Of a stretch of 58,855 nt of DNA, positions 31,262 through 40,187 are shown piece by piece. Both the position numbers and the translations under genes were made by a program. The stretch lies in assembly GCA_003213235.1 (NCBI GenBank), contig QCNJ01000009.1, positions 1-58,855 on the forward strand, written 5' to 3'. Positions within the stretch are counted from its first letter, which is position 1, and every line of letters starts with the position of its first letter. The stretch is from Prochlorococcus sp. AG-424-P18. Lineage in GTDB: Bacteria > Cyanobacteriota > Cyanobacteriia > PCC-6307 > Cyanobiaceae. The notes beneath the pieces are model-generated. The model was given only the letters and a program-made list of their open reading frames with translations. It searched no databases and was not told the DNA's origin.

Positions 31262-31273
31262 ATAATTGGTTTT

Positions 31274-31298
31274 ATAAAAAAAGTCTTAAGTAAGACTT
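31274..31298 (-). terminator. minus-strand terminator downstream of hli
   Basis: AAGTCTTA-AG-TAAGACTT (31281-31298) is a perfect stem and on the minus strand runs into a T tract. It lies about 270 bases after the hli stop at 31572. A second hairpin sits between, so it may end a long 3' UTR or a separate RNA. Confidence 0.6.
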
Positions 31299-31571
31299 AT
31301 AAACTTCAAACTAAAAATTTTTTGAGAGAAACTTGTCAGATCGCTATGCTATTGACAGAGTAAAATTAATTTTAATAGTTAAGTTATTAGTAATTTAATT
31401 ATAAATTAATAACTTTATTATTTAAAAAAACAAAAAAAAAGTATTGATAAAATAATGGAAGTTATAATTCCATTATTTTCCAATAACTTTAAATTTTTAG
31501 CTAGTTTTAGATTACTTCTAGAGACTAAAATATAATCTAATAATTAGCTCGCTAAATTTTAGTAGATTAAT
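31299..31571. other. intergenic stretch with a 10-bp hairpin
   Basis: No gene is seen. AATAATGGAA (31451-31460) pairs with TTCCATTATT (31468-31477); on the minus strand TTATC and, further on, a long T run follow. This may be the first terminator of the hli transcript. The T run at 31430-31440 and the stem at 31281 bracket a possible small RNA. Confidence 0.4.
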
Positions 31572-31679
31572 TTAGAACCAACCTGGGATGATTTGACCTG
31601 TGGTTACATATGCACCAACAGCTGCAACGAAACCTAACATTGCTGCCCAACCATTAAAACGTTCTGCTTCAGGAGTCAT
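31572..31679 (-). CDS. hli: high-light-inducible protein (Hli), 35 aa, duplicate
   Basis: The protein (MTPEAERFNGWAAMLG...TTGQIIPGWF) is identical to that of 655-762. The DNA differs at several third positions, so the duplicate is old and held by selection or gene conversion. It stands alone, not in an operon. An HLR1-like repeat lies 16 bases upstream of the start. Confidence 0.93.
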   Translation of the reverse strand: MTPEAERFNGWAAMLGFVAAVGAYVTTGQIIPGWF

Positions 31680-31695
31680 AATAAAATAGATAATT

Positions 31696-31713
31696 TATGT
31701 TAATGATTGTAAC
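31696..31713 (-). promoter_or_regulatory. HLR1-like repeat upstream of the second hli
   Basis: On the minus strand GTTACAAT-CA-TTAACATA matches the HLR1 pattern with one mismatch in the second repeat. It is at the same distance class from the start as the site at 780-797, which supports RpaB control of both copies. Confidence 0.55.
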
Positions 31714-32213
31714 AGGGTTTATGAAGCTTTGTAAAGTAATTTGGCTAAATTAATTAAAGAAAAAAATTTATTTTCTTCAAGTTATTTAATGTGTAACAAA
31801 AGTGACTCATATATGTATGTAAAAAGCTCCCCAAATAGATCTTTCTATGTTTGTTTGTTCATAGCTTAATTCATCTTAGATTGAACGTCTGGAGAAATAG
31901 ATTATATATAAACTGCTTTTGTAATAATTATCAAGTTAAAAAAGAATACAGCTAATTAGATGTGTTTTAAAATCTACTTTGATAAACTAGATATCATTAG
32001 AGTATTTATATATATATTCAATAAACCTTAAAAAAATTATGTTTTTCATCTTTAAATATTCATAATAAAATAAATTATTTGAAAAATAAATGATTTTATA
32101 AAACCTAAAAAAACAATCAATATGATGTCTTATTGTGATCATGCTAGGTTTGATTTATAAAGGTTTCTACTTATCCTAAAAAAGTACGAAAATAAACTCA
32201 ATGTAAGAAAATG
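31714..32213. other. 500-base gene-free region
   Basis: I find no supported coding frame. CATATATGTAT (near 31817) also occurs upstream of the first hli operon (near 870). Arms AAACCTA (32101-32107) and TAGGTTT (32145-32151), with a T run inside, may form a terminator for the tRNA-Lys transcript on the minus strand. The length would allow a non-coding RNA, but I see no diagnostic motif. Confidence 0.5.
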
Positions 32214-32285
32214 TGGGTCGCCTGAGATTCGAACTCAGGACCAGCCGGTTAAAAGCCGGATGCTCTACCGCTGAGCTAGCGACCC
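32214..32285 (-). tRNA. tRNA-Lys (anticodon TTT)
   Basis: The minus strand folds as a 72-nt cloverleaf: acceptor GGGTCGC/GCGACCC with discriminator A, anticodon stem CCGG/CCGG with loop CTTTTAA (TTT), and T arm CTGAGTTCGAATCTCAG. No CCA is encoded. Confidence 0.96.
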
Positions 32286-32461
32286 ATTTTGTAAAATTGA
32301 GTACATATGAAATTATCCCTTTTTAAGGAAAAAAAAACAACTTATTATTTCAAGTTGAACAATAGCAATACAATTCTTAACTTATTAAATAAAAAATTAA
32401 ATATTCTCTCTTTATTAACAGCATAAAGGTAAAATAGTCTTTAATTAACAGAATTTTCAAA

Positions 32462-32578
32462 ATGCTAAGAACAATTGTAGTTTTCGCACCAGTTATTGCT
32501 GCTTTAGCTTGGGTTATCTTTAATATTCAAAAGCCAGCAAGAGAGCAATTTAATAGAGACTTTTTGGGAAAGGATTAA
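32462..32578 (+). CDS. psbY: photosystem II protein PsbY, 38 aa
   Basis: [20 protein letters not shown] followed by [18 protein letters not shown] is the typical cyanobacterial PsbY, a single-helix subunit at the edge of photosystem II near cytochrome b559. It is of full length. A TAAAAT-type -10 region lies about 30 bases upstream. trmFO starts 6 bases after its stop, so the two are probably cotranscribed. Confidence 0.93.
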   Translation: MLRTIVVFAPVIAALAWVIFNIQKPAREQFNRDFLGKD

Positions 32579-32584
32579 TTTAAT

Positions 32585-33997
32585 TTGATTGAAAGAGAAT
32601 TAATAGTAATAGGAGCCGGTCTTGCAGGATGTGAAGCTGCCTGGCAGATAGCAAATTCAGGCATACCTGTAAAATTAGTTGAAATGAGACCTTTCAATTC
32701 AACTCCTGCTCACAATACTAATGAATTTGCTGAACTTGTTTGTAGCAATAGTTTTGGATCGTTGAGTCCAGATAGGGCTGCAGGGTTATTACAGAAAGAA
32801 TTAAGAACATTTAATTCTTTGATATTGCAAATTGCAGATAAATTTGCCGTCCCCGCTGGCGATGCTCTAGCTGTTGATAGATCCAAATTTAGTAATTATC
32901 TAACAAATGTTTTATCAAATCATCCTTTAATTGAAATAAAAAGATTAGAGCAATTAGACCTTCCAAGTGAAGATAATATAACGATACTTGCAACAGGTCC
33001 ATTAACTTCAGATAAATTATCTTATAGGATTAAAAATTTTACGGGCATGGATGGTTGTCATTTTTTTGATGCAGCTAGTCCAATAATTTATGGTGATACT
33101 GTTGACCATGAGATTGTTTTTAAAGCGAGTAGATACGATAAAGGTGATCCTGCTTATCTTAATTGCCCTATGGATAAATATGATTACATCAATTTTAGGA
33201 ACGAACTATTAGAAGCTGAACAAGCTAGTTTAAAAGACTTTGAAAAAGAATCTGCTAATTTCTTTGAAGCTTGTTTGCCAATCGAAGAAATTGCCAGAAG
33301 AGGAGTTGATACAATGAGATACGGACCCTTGAAATCAATAGGATTGTGGAATCCAGAATGGGGAGATTTATTTGATAGGGAAAATAGGTTGAAAAAAAGA
33401 CCTCATGCAATTGTCCAACTAAGAAAAGAAGATTTAAATGGGAAATTGCTTAATATGGTAGGTTTTCAAACAAACCTCAAATGGTCAGAGCAAAAAAGAA
33501 TATTTAGGATGATTCCTGGTTTAGAAAAGGCTGAATTTGTACGTTTTGGGGTAATGCATAGAAATACGTTTTTAGAGTCTCCAAAATTACTTATGCCAAC
33601 GCTACAATTTATTAAAAGACAAAACCTTTTCGCTGCTGGTCAAATAACTGGTACCGAAGGTTATGCTGCTGCTGCTGCAGGAGGTTTGCTTGCAGGAATA
33701 AATGCATCCTTATTAGCTAAAGGTAAAAAACCAGTAATTTTTCCTATCGAATCAATGATTGGTTCTCTAATGAATTTCATCAGCAACAGAAATCAAATTT
33801 TGTCTAATCAGAAAAATAATAAATTCCAGCCTATGCCTGCTTCATTTGGCTTGGTTCCAGAACTACCTAAAAGAATTAAAGATAAAAAATTAAGGTATAA
33901 AGCTTATCAAGAAAGATCTACAGAAGCCTTGAATGAGTTTAAAAAAATATTAGATCCTTGCTTGGGAAAAGAGCACTTGCTTACCAAAATTAACTAA
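32585..33997 (+). CDS. trmFO: tRNA (uracil-54-C5) methyltransferase TrmFO, 470 aa
   Basis: A folate- and FAD-dependent enzyme that makes ribothymidine-54 in tRNA. The FAD motif [14 protein letters not shown] is at residues 8-21. [20 protein letters not shown], the TrmFO-specific segment, and [19 protein letters not shown] are present. The start is TTG at 32585, giving the conserved IERELIVIG opening; no ATG is available nearby. It lies between psbY and crtH. Confidence 0.95.
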   Translation: MIERELIVIGAGLAGCEAAWQIANSGIPVKLVEMRPFNSTPAHNTNEFAELVCSNSFGSLSPDRAAGLLQKELRTFNSLILQIADKFAVPAGDALAVDRSKFSNYLTNVLSNHPLIEIKRLEQLDLPSEDNITILATGPLTSDKLSYRIKNFTGMDGCHFFDAASPIIYGDTVDHEIVFKASRYDKGDPAYLNCPMDKYDYINFRNELLEAEQASLKDFEKESANFFEACLPIEEIARRGVDTMRYGPLKSIGLWNPEWGDLFDRENRLKKRPHAIVQLRKEDLNGKLLNMVGFQTNLKWSEQKRIFRMIPGLEKAEFVRFGVMHRNTFLESPKLLMPTLQFIKRQNLFAAGQITGTEGYAAAAAGGLLAGINASLLAKGKKPVIFPIESMIGSLMNFISNRNQILSNQKNNKFQPMPASFGLVPELPKRIKDKKLRYKAYQERSTEALNEFKKILDPCLGKEHLLTKIN

Positions 33998-34020
33998 GAT
34001 AGATTATTAAAAGATAAAAA

Positions 34021-35565
34021 ATGAAGTTTAATAAAGGAAGTTTCGATGCAATTATTATTGGCTCAGGTATTGGGGGGTTAGTAACAGCATCACAATTGGC
34101 GGCGAAAGGAGCTCAAGTATTAGTTCTCGAAAAATATATTATTCCAGGCGGAAGTGGAGGCTCATTTAAGAGAAAAGGCTATACCTTTGATGTAGGGGCT
34201 TCAATGATTTTTGGATTTGGAGAGAAAGGTTATACCAATTTATTAACTCGTGCTTTGAAAGATGTTAATGAAAAATGTGAAACTATTCCCGATCCTGTTC
34301 AACTGGAATATCACTTACCACATAACTTTAATATTTCTGTAGATAAAAATTATGAGCAATTTATTAGCAAATTATCAGCTACTTTTCCCAAGGAAAAAAA
34401 AGGTATTAAGAAATTCTATGATACTTGTGCAAGTGTATTTAAATGTTTAGATTCAATGCCTCTTTTATCAATAGAGGATCCAAGTTATCTTTTTAAAGTT
34501 TTCTTTAAATCTCCATTATCCTGTTTAGGGTTAGCTAGATGGTTACCTGCAAATGCAGGAGATGTTGCGAGAAAGTTTATAAAAGATCCTGAACTTTTAA
34601 AATTTATCGATATCGAATGTTTTTGTTGGTCTGTAATGCCCGCTCTAAAAACCCCTATGATTAATGCGGGAATGGTATTTACAGATAGGCATGCTGGGGG
34701 GATAAATTATCCAAAAGGGGGAGTTGGAACGATAGCAGAGAAGTTTGTTTCTGGTATTGAAAAATTTGGAGGAAAAGTAAGATATAAAGCCAATGTGACT
34801 GAAATCCTTTTAAAGGATGAGAAAGCGGTAGGAGTTAAGCTTTCAAATGGAGAAGAGATATATTCAAATATTATTGTATCCAACTCAACTAGGTGGGATA
34901 CATTTGGATTAAAAAATAATGCTAAAGGATTAATTTCTAGTAAAAAAGTGCCAAAAAGTGAATATAAGTGGTCAGAAACTTATAAACCCTCACCTTCTTT
35001 TGTTTCGATTCACCTTGGAGTAGAAAAAAATCTAATATCCGATAATTTTAATTGTCATCATATAATCGTTGAAAATTGGGATAAATTAGAAAGCGAAAAG
35101 GGAGTTATTTTTGTCTCTATACCTACTTTGCTTGACTCGTCTTTAGCTCCAGAAGGTAAACATATCGTACATGCATTTACTCCTTCATCGATGAGTGAAT
35201 GGGAAGGCCTATCAAGGAAAGAATATTTGCAAAAGAAAGAAAAATATTTTTCTTTTCTTGTTGAAAAAATATCAACTATTCTTCCTAATCTTGAAAAAAA
35301 TATTGATCACAAAGAAATTGGTACTCCCAAAACTCATAAAAAGTTTCTTGGAAGATATGAAGGTAGTTATGGGCCAATTCCCAGTAAAAAGTTGCTGGGT
35401 CTTTTGCCAATGCCTTTCAACACTACAAAAATTCAAAACCTATATTGTGTGGGGGATTCATGCTTCCCTGGCCAAGGCCTAAATGCAGTTGCTTTTAGTG
35501 GATATGCATGTGCTCACAAAATAGGTGCAAAGTTAAACATAAACAGTTTTAAATTGCCCGATTAA
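34021..35565 (+). CDS. crtH: carotenoid (prolycopene) isomerase CrtH, 514 aa
   Basis: An FAD-dependent phytoene-desaturase-like protein that isomerises cis-lycopene in carotenoid synthesis. The dinucleotide motif IIGSGIGGLVTASQLAAKG is at residues 12-30, PGGSGGSFKRKGYTFDVGAS follows, and the C-terminal CVGDSCFPGQGLNAVAFSGY is the CrtISO signature. Full length. It starts 23 bases after trmFO and the following membrane-protein gene starts 15 bases later. Confidence 0.92.
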   Translation: MKFNKGSFDAIIIGSGIGGLVTASQLAAKGAQVLVLEKYIIPGGSGGSFKRKGYTFDVGASMIFGFGEKGYTNLLTRALKDVNEKCETIPDPVQLEYHLPHNFNISVDKNYEQFISKLSATFPKEKKGIKKFYDTCASVFKCLDSMPLLSIEDPSYLFKVFFKSPLSCLGLARWLPANAGDVARKFIKDPELLKFIDIECFCWSVMPALKTPMINAGMVFTDRHAGGINYPKGGVGTIAEKFVSGIEKFGGKVRYKANVTEILLKDEKAVGVKLSNGEEIYSNIIVSNSTRWDTFGLKNNAKGLISSKKVPKSEYKWSETYKPSPSFVSIHLGVEKNLISDNFNCHHIIVENWDKLESEKGVIFVSIPTLLDSSLAPEGKHIVHAFTPSSMSEWEGLSRKEYLQKKEKYFSFLVEKISTILPNLEKNIDHKEIGTPKTHKKFLGRYEGSYGPIPSKKLLGLLPMPFNTTKIQNLYCVGDSCFPGQGLNAVAFSGYACAHKIGAKLNINSFKLPD

Positions 35566-35580
35566 AAGGATCCTTCTGAA

Positions 35581-36087
35581 ATGATAGAAAAATTTAAAAC
35601 TCTTTTTTTTGTGAAAAGTTCGTTAATTTCTCTTTATTTAGCTCTTACAATTCCATTACCATTTATTTCAATCGAAAAATTAAAAACCCCCTCTATTATA
35701 ATTTTTGCCCTAGGACTTTATTTGATAATCAATATCACTAGTGATTATGTAGAAACTTGCAGTAATAAAATTTCATATAAAAGTAGCTTTACTTCTAAAC
35801 TCTTGGGAAAAAAAAATTGGGAGATTTCTTGGAAAGATATTAAATTAATCAAATCTTTGCCAACCAGTCAGGGTAGTAAAGTTTATTACTTTAATACTTT
35901 TCAAGATGATAATTTTCTTGTCCCACAAAGAGTGGAAAACTTTGACAAATTTTTATTAATTGTTTCTAGTAAAACTGGGATTTCTATTGAGGAGATAACT
36001 TACATATCACCGCTATGGACATATAAATTACTTACATTACTATCAGTTTTAATGATTATTGGCGAACTTTTTGCTTTCCTTAATTAA
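35581..36087 (+). CDS. membrane protein, 168 aa
   Basis: Two N-terminal helices (residues 12-30 and 37-55) and one C-terminal helix (148-166) flank a central soluble part, with SWKDIKLIKSLPTSQGSKVYYF and FLVPQRVENFDKFLLIVSSKTG. This resembles PH-like domain proteins of cyanobacteria. It is closely spaced with crtH and convergent with the response regulator (4-base overlap). Function unknown. Confidence 0.65.
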   Translation: MIEKFKTLFFVKSSLISLYLALTIPLPFISIEKLKTPSIIIFALGLYLIINITSDYVETCSNKISYKSSFTSKLLGKKNWEISWKDIKLIKSLPTSQGSKVYYFNTFQDDNFLVPQRVENFDKFLLIVSSKTGISIEEITYISPLWTYKLLTLLSVLMIIGELFAFLN

Positions 36088-36821
36088 ATATTATCAATAC
36101 TGAATCTATAACCTTGTTGTCTAACAGTAGTTATCCCCCCACCTTCTCCCAATCCAGCCTGTTCCAATTTTCTTCGCAAAGTTAATACCTGAGTATCTAC
36201 TGACCTAGGGCCACCACTGAAGGGTGGCCAGGCCATCCTTAGAAGCTCTTGTCGGCTCCTTACCATGCCAGGGGGCATAAGAAGAGCGCAAAGCAACGCA
36301 AACTCCCTTGGGCTAAGTTCTACTGGCTTCTCGCTGAGTGTCACCTGCCTCAAGAGAAGATGTACTTCTAAAGGACCAACTTCAACTTTTTCTTGTAACC
36401 CTATTCTTCCTCTTTTTAGTAAGGTTCTACATCTTGCGGCTAACTCTTCAAGTCCGAAAGGCTTTCTGAGAACATCATCAGCCCCTTCATCAAGAAGATT
36501 TACTAAAGCCTCAACTCCTGACCTTGCTGTTAAAACAATCACAGAGCATCCTAATTGTTGAGCAAGTCTCATAGCTGTATTTTGCTCAAGAATTTCTGCG
36601 CTTATCAATAAGTCAGGGGATTGTTCCCTGCAAAGATCAACAGCTTCTGCTGCAGATCCTACTGCAGCAGCTAAGTGTCCATCTTGACGAAGCCTTTGTA
36701 CAAGGACCGTTCTAAGTGTGGGGTGAGGTTCAACAACAAGAACTCTAGATGGAGTTTGAGAGTTTGTAGGCAATTGTGAACTGCCAGGGGTTGAAGCTAA
36801 GATTTGCTCAGTTGACTGCAT
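36084..36821 (-). CDS. atypical OmpR-type response regulator, 245 aa
   Basis: A receiver-like domain (about 26-135) is joined to a complete winged helix (about 155-245: LSPREFALLCALL, RQELLRMAW, VDTQVLTLRRKLE, GYRFSIDNI). The receiver has lost key residues: the acidic pair is E31-P32 and the phosphoacceptor position is Ala75 (PDLLISAEIL), while T98 and K120 remain. It probably works without phosphorylation. The gene is far less AT-rich than its surroundings (31 of 60 G/C in the line starting 36301). No kinase is adjacent. Confidence 0.85.
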   Translation of the reverse strand: MQSTEQILASTPGSSQLPTNSQTPSRVLVVEPHPTLRTVLVQRLRQDGHLAAAVGSAAEAVDLCREQSPDLLISAEILEQNTAMRLAQQLGCSVIVLTARSGVEALVNLLDEGADDVLRKPFGLEELAARCRTLLKRGRIGLQEKVEVGPLEVHLLLRQVTLSEKPVELSPREFALLCALLMPPGMVRSRQELLRMAWPPFSGGPRSVDTQVLTLRRKLEQAGLGEGGGITTVRQQGYRFSIDNI

Positions 36822-36907
36822 TCTTAATTACTGTTGGGCCAGGCAATTTTTTGTCATCCTTAATAAGGTATAACAAATGCTAAATAAAAATCCGAATCTA
36901 TCTAATT

Positions 36908-37177
36908 ATGACATCATTTGAAAATCCTAAAGCTATCCGTCATTTTCAGTCTATCTGCGATGGTTGCCAAGACTTGGTTACTCGTTTCCATACTCCATCC
37001 GATCTTAAATTGTACAGTGATGGTTATCTCCAAGCTTTAAGGAATTGCAGTGGTTTAGAGCAAAAAGATCAAGATAAATTAGAAAGATTAATTGAAAGAT
37101 GGATTTTAGATCCATCAAGTTTTATTGATCCAGAAGGAGAAGAAAATAAAGGTTTTTTTGATAAAAAAAGGATTTAA
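36908..37177 (+). CDS. cyanobacterial conserved protein (DUF6761-like), 89 aa
   Basis: The segment AIRHFQSICDGCQDL...YSDGYLQALRNCSGL...DKLERLIERWILDPSSF matches the helical pattern I recall for DUF6761, a short cyanobacterial family. It is soluble, with no membrane segment. It is divergent from the response regulator. Function unknown. Confidence 0.65.
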   Translation: MTSFENPKAIRHFQSICDGCQDLVTRFHTPSDLKLYSDGYLQALRNCSGLEQKDQDKLERLIERWILDPSSFIDPEGEENKGFFDKKRI

Positions 37178-37225
37178 AATATTAATTTTTATTAACCAAA
37201 TCAGTATTTATACTTACTAAATGTT

Positions 37226-37549
37226 TTAAGACGCTAATTCAATTTCTATTTTTTCTTTTAAAGATCCTGAATTGTACATTTCGATAAGGATGTCTGATCC
37301 ACCAAGAAATTCTCCTTTTAAATAAACTTGGGGAATTGTAGGCCAATCTGAATATTCTTTGATACCTTCACGAACTTCGAAATCGCTCAAAACATCAAAT
37401 GTACCAAATTCTACTCCAAGGGAATTTAGTATTTGTACTACATTGTTGGAAAACCCGCATTGAGGCATTAATTTAGTTCCTTTCATGAATACCATTACTG
37501 GATTTGCGTCAATCAGTTTTTGTATCTTATCTTTTGTTAAGTTGTCCAT
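37226..37549 (-). CDS. grxD: monothiol glutaredoxin Grx4, 107 aa
   Basis: A CGFS-type glutaredoxin: VMVFMKGTKLMPQCGFSNNVVQIL at about 18-41 with the active-site CGFS, then DWPTIPQVYLKGEFLGGSDIL for glutathione binding. Such proteins carry [2Fe-2S] clusters between partners. It lies 2 bases downstream of a bolA gene, its usual Fe-S partner. Confidence 0.95.
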   Translation of the reverse strand: MDNLTKDKIQKLIDANPVMVFMKGTKLMPQCGFSNNVVQILNSLGVEFGTFDVLSDFEVREGIKEYSDWPTIPQVYLKGEFLGGSDILIEMYNSGSLKEKIEIELAS

Positions 37550-37551
37550 AG

Positions 37552-37782
37552 TTAATTTGGTGTTTCTGTTTTTAATGCCAATGCATGGATAGACTCTGAA
37601 GCTAATTCTTCCTTCAAAGCAGAGTATACTAGCTGGTGTTGTTTAACTAATGATAATCCATTGAATTCAGATGCGATTACAGTTACTTGCAAATGATCAT
37701 TTCCCTTGAGGTTTTCAACAAAGACTTGGGAACTTGGGATTTTTTTAGTGATTAATTTAATAACTTCTGTTTTAGTAATCAT
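37552..37782 (-). CDS. bolA: BolA-family protein, 76 aa
   Basis: It shows the BolA fold pattern: helix MITKTEVIKLITKKI, strands VFVENLKGNDHLQVTVIASEF, GLSLVKQHQLVYSALKEEL and ending HALALKTETP. It forms Fe-S-bridged complexes with CGFS glutaredoxins, and the grxD gene follows directly. It starts 12 bases after the TPR-like gene. Confidence 0.92.
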   Translation of the reverse strand: MITKTEVIKLITKKIPSSQVFVENLKGNDHLQVTVIASEFNGLSLVKQHQLVYSALKEELASESIHALALKTETPN

Positions 37783-37794
37783 TGTAAATTCTGA

Positions 37795-38310
37795 TTAACC
37801 TTTGTATTTTGTCTCAACAAATCCTAGTTGGTTCAGTCTTTCAAAAGCTTCTTTACCTTCAGGGCTACTAGGTGACATTATTCTAATTATTTCAACAAGT
37901 AAGGGTACTGCAACCTCAGGCTTTTCAGTTTTTATATATAAAGATGCTAATCTCTCATTTGATTCTGCCAAAATTTGTAATGTTTGCTTACCTTTCCTTT
38001 GCATTTCATTTGGTATTCTCGCATCAATTCCTTTGAACGATGAATTTAGATCAGAATAAAAAGACGCAAGTTGTTTTGATAATTTTCTAGCGTCTAAATA
38101 AAAATTCTTAGCTTTTTCAAAATCCCTGTTTTCAATATATTTATCACCTTCTTTTATAAGATATTCAACGTTTGAGATGGAAAGCTTTTTACTCTCATTT
38201 GAAAGGACTCTGAAGTCTTCTGGATTCTTTATTTCTGCATAAACTTCATTTTTGTAAGGAAAATTTCCAAAAAATATAAATAAAATTGGGATTAATTTTA
38301 AGAATTTCAT
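37795..38310 (-). CDS. secreted TPR-like protein, 171 aa
   Basis: The signal peptide MKFLKLIPILFIFFGNF leads to a helical protein with TPR-like pairs (NVEYLIKEGDKYIENRDFEKAKNFYLDARKLSKQL at about 47-81 and SNERLASLYIKTEKPEVAVPLLVEIIRIM at about 115-143). Probably periplasmic or lumenal, with a scaffolding role inferred. It lies upstream of bolA-grxD on the same strand. Confidence 0.7.
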   Translation of the reverse strand: MKFLKLIPILFIFFGNFPYKNEVYAEIKNPEDFRVLSNESKKLSISNVEYLIKEGDKYIENRDFEKAKNFYLDARKLSKQLASFYSDLNSSFKGIDARIPNEMQRKGKQTLQILAESNERLASLYIKTEKPEVAVPLLVEIIRIMSPSSPEGKEAFERLNQLGFVETKYKG

Positions 38311-38352
38311 TTCTTTTTCAATTATTAAAGTTCATAGTAACTTATTCCAGAT

Positions 38353-39027
38353 TCATCTACCTAGACTTTTTAATGCTTTTTCTTCCTCTTGTTTCATTTT
38401 TTCATTTAAAAAATTATTAAAGTCCTTTATAGTAAGGCTCGAGTAATCATTAATTTGTATTGGTTTTCCAAAGGATAAACAAAATTCGCCCCTAAAGTTT
38501 GGAGGTATTTTGCTGTAAGCAATTCCAATCGGAATTATAGAAATAGAAGTTGTTTTTTTTGTTGCTAATCTAGCTAATCTAAATAGTCCTTCTTTGAGAA
38601 CTAATTTTTCCCCATATCTATTAATCTTTCCTTCGGGGAAAACAACTAGTTGTTCGCCTTTTTCTATAAGATCAATCGCATGTCTTAAAGCTGAGAGAGA
38701 TGGCGATAATTGATTTATTGAAAAGCATCCAAGTCTTTTTAAAAACCAACCTTGTATTCCTCTCATTTCGGATTTAGTGACCATAAATCTACAATCCTTT
38801 TTTGTTACCCTTCTACCTATTGCCATTGTGAGTATTAAGCCGTCCCATCTTGATCTGTGGGTTGGAGCTAAAATGATAGAGGAATTTGAGGGAATCGAAA
38901 AACCATTTTTTAATATTTTCTTTTTTCTAAAAAAGAATCTCAAAACAATGTCCTGAGTAACGAACATTGCAATAAATCCCAATACAGGGTTGATTTTATG
39001 CCAAATATCTAAGGAGTTTTTCTTCAA
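38353..39027 (-). CDS. plsC: 1-acyl-glycerol-3-phosphate acyltransferase, 224 aa
   Basis: It makes phosphatidic acid from lysophosphatidate. It has the H-x4-D motif HRSRWD (about 57-62), the substrate motif [15 protein letters not shown] and a membrane-associated N-terminus ([18 protein letters not shown]). It is of normal length. Its 5' end lies back to back with pdxJ. The exact acyl substrate is unknown. Confidence 0.88.
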   Translation of the reverse strand: MKKNSLDIWHKINPVLGFIAMFVTQDIVLRFFFRKKKILKNGFSIPSNSSIILAPTHRSRWDGLILTMAIGRRVTKKDCRFMVTKSEMRGIQGWFLKRLGCFSINQLSPSLSALRHAIDLIEKGEQLVVFPEGKINRYGEKLVLKEGLFRLARLATKKTTSISIIPIGIAYSKIPPNFRGEFCLSFGKPIQINDYSSLTIKDFNNFLNEKMKQEEEKALKSLGR

Positions 39028-39127
39028 GTTCTATTTACTTTATATTAATAATTTAAGTGTTTGCCTTTTTTTATTAGCTATTATTGGGCGGTTACTAGAT
39101 TGTCTAGAAACTAAGATTTTCAAAATT

Positions 39128-39844
39128 ATGGCTACTTTAGGAGTAAACATTGACCATATTGCAAATGTAAGGCAAGCAAGGAAAACTGTCGAGCCTGACC
39201 CTGTGCAATTTGCTTTTTTAGCTGAATTAGGAGGGGCAGATTCAATAACAGTACATCTAAGAGAAGATAGAAGACATATACAAGATAGGGACGTTTTCCT
39301 TCTAAAAGAGACTATAAAAACAAAACTCAATTTAGAGATGGCTGCTACAGAAGAAATGTTAGAAATTGCCAAAAAAATTCTTCCCGATTACGTAACGCTT
39401 GTACCCGAGAAAAGAGAGGAAGTTACTACTGAAGGCGGGTTGGATTTAAAAAGTAATGTGCAATACCTTAAGAAGGCAGTTGGGAATTTAAAGAATTCAA
39501 ATATAGAAGTAAGTGCATTTATTGATCCTCTTGGTGAACAGATAAATTATTCCAAAGAAATAGGCTTTGATTTTATAGAGTTACATACTGGGAAATATGC
39601 TGAATTATCGGGATCTGAACAATATAAAGAGCTCCAAAGGATTATAGAGTCTACACATTTAGCAAATGACCTTGGATTAGTTGTAAATGCGGGCCATGGC
39701 CTTAACTATAATAACGTTAAAGAAATTGCATCAATTAACAATATGAACGAGTTAAACATAGGTCATAGTATTGTTGCAAGGGCTTTAGCGATAGGATTAG
39801 AAAAGTCTGTACGTGAAATGAAGTCCCTTATTAAATCAAATTAA
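39128..39844 (+). CDS. pdxJ: pyridoxine 5'-phosphate synthase PdxJ, 238 aa
   Basis: It condenses 1-deoxyxylulose 5-phosphate with 3-amino-2-oxopropyl phosphate in vitamin B6 synthesis. I choose ATG at 39128 because the family starts with [17 protein letters not shown]; the longer frame upstream adds a non-conserved hydrophobic run. [24 protein letters not shown] and [17 protein letters not shown] are intact. The ycf54 gene follows by 8 bases. Confidence 0.95.
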   Translation: MATLGVNIDHIANVRQARKTVEPDPVQFAFLAELGGADSITVHLREDRRHIQDRDVFLLKETIKTKLNLEMAATEEMLEIAKKILPDYVTLVPEKREEVTTEGGLDLKSNVQYLKKAVGNLKNSNIEVSAFIDPLGEQINYSKEIGFDFIELHTGKYAELSGSEQYKELQRIIESTHLANDLGLVVNAGHGLNYNNVKEIASINNMNELNIGHSIVARALAIGLEKSVREMKSLIKSN

Positions 39845-39852
39845 ATTTCAAA

Positions 39853-40170
39853 ATGACAACATATTTTTTCGTCGCCGCAAGTCAAAAGTTTTTAACTGTT
39901 GAAGAACCAATTGAGGAGATTTTGAAAGAGAGGATGAGGAACTATAAAGAAAATAATAAAGAAATAGATTTTTGGCTTTTAAAAAATCCATCATTTTTGA
40001 AAACCACCCAATTTGTTGATTTAAAAGCAAAGATTCCATCACCTCCAGCAGTTATTTTATCGACGGATAAAAAATTTATAACTTTCTTAAAGCTGCGTTT
40101 AGAGTTTGTTGCTGTTGGGAAATTCGAATGTCCTAATGCAGAAATAATTGATCCATTTAAAGTTGAGTAA
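39853..40170 (+). CDS. ycf54: Ycf54, Mg-protoporphyrin ester cyclase partner, 105 aa
   Basis: MTTYFFVAASQKFLTVEEPI, ERMRNYKENNKEIDFWLLKNP and AVILSTDKKFITFLKLRLEFV are the diagnostic Ycf54 blocks. It is a subunit or assembly partner of the AcsF oxidative cyclase that closes ring E of chlorophyll. Full length. It is placed between pdxJ and recC, closely spaced on the same strand. Confidence 0.93.
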   Translation: MTTYFFVAASQKFLTVEEPIEEILKERMRNYKENNKEIDFWLLKNPSFLKTTQFVDLKAKIPSPPAVILSTDKKFITFLKLRLEFVAVGKFECPNAEIIDPFKVE

Positions 40171-40187
40171 TATATCCATCTAGTAAA

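Noticed and set aside
34021..35565. Phytoene desaturase CrtI instead of CrtH
   Set aside because: C-terminal GDSCFPGQGLNAVAFSGY and the psbY-trmFO context fit the carotenoid isomerase.
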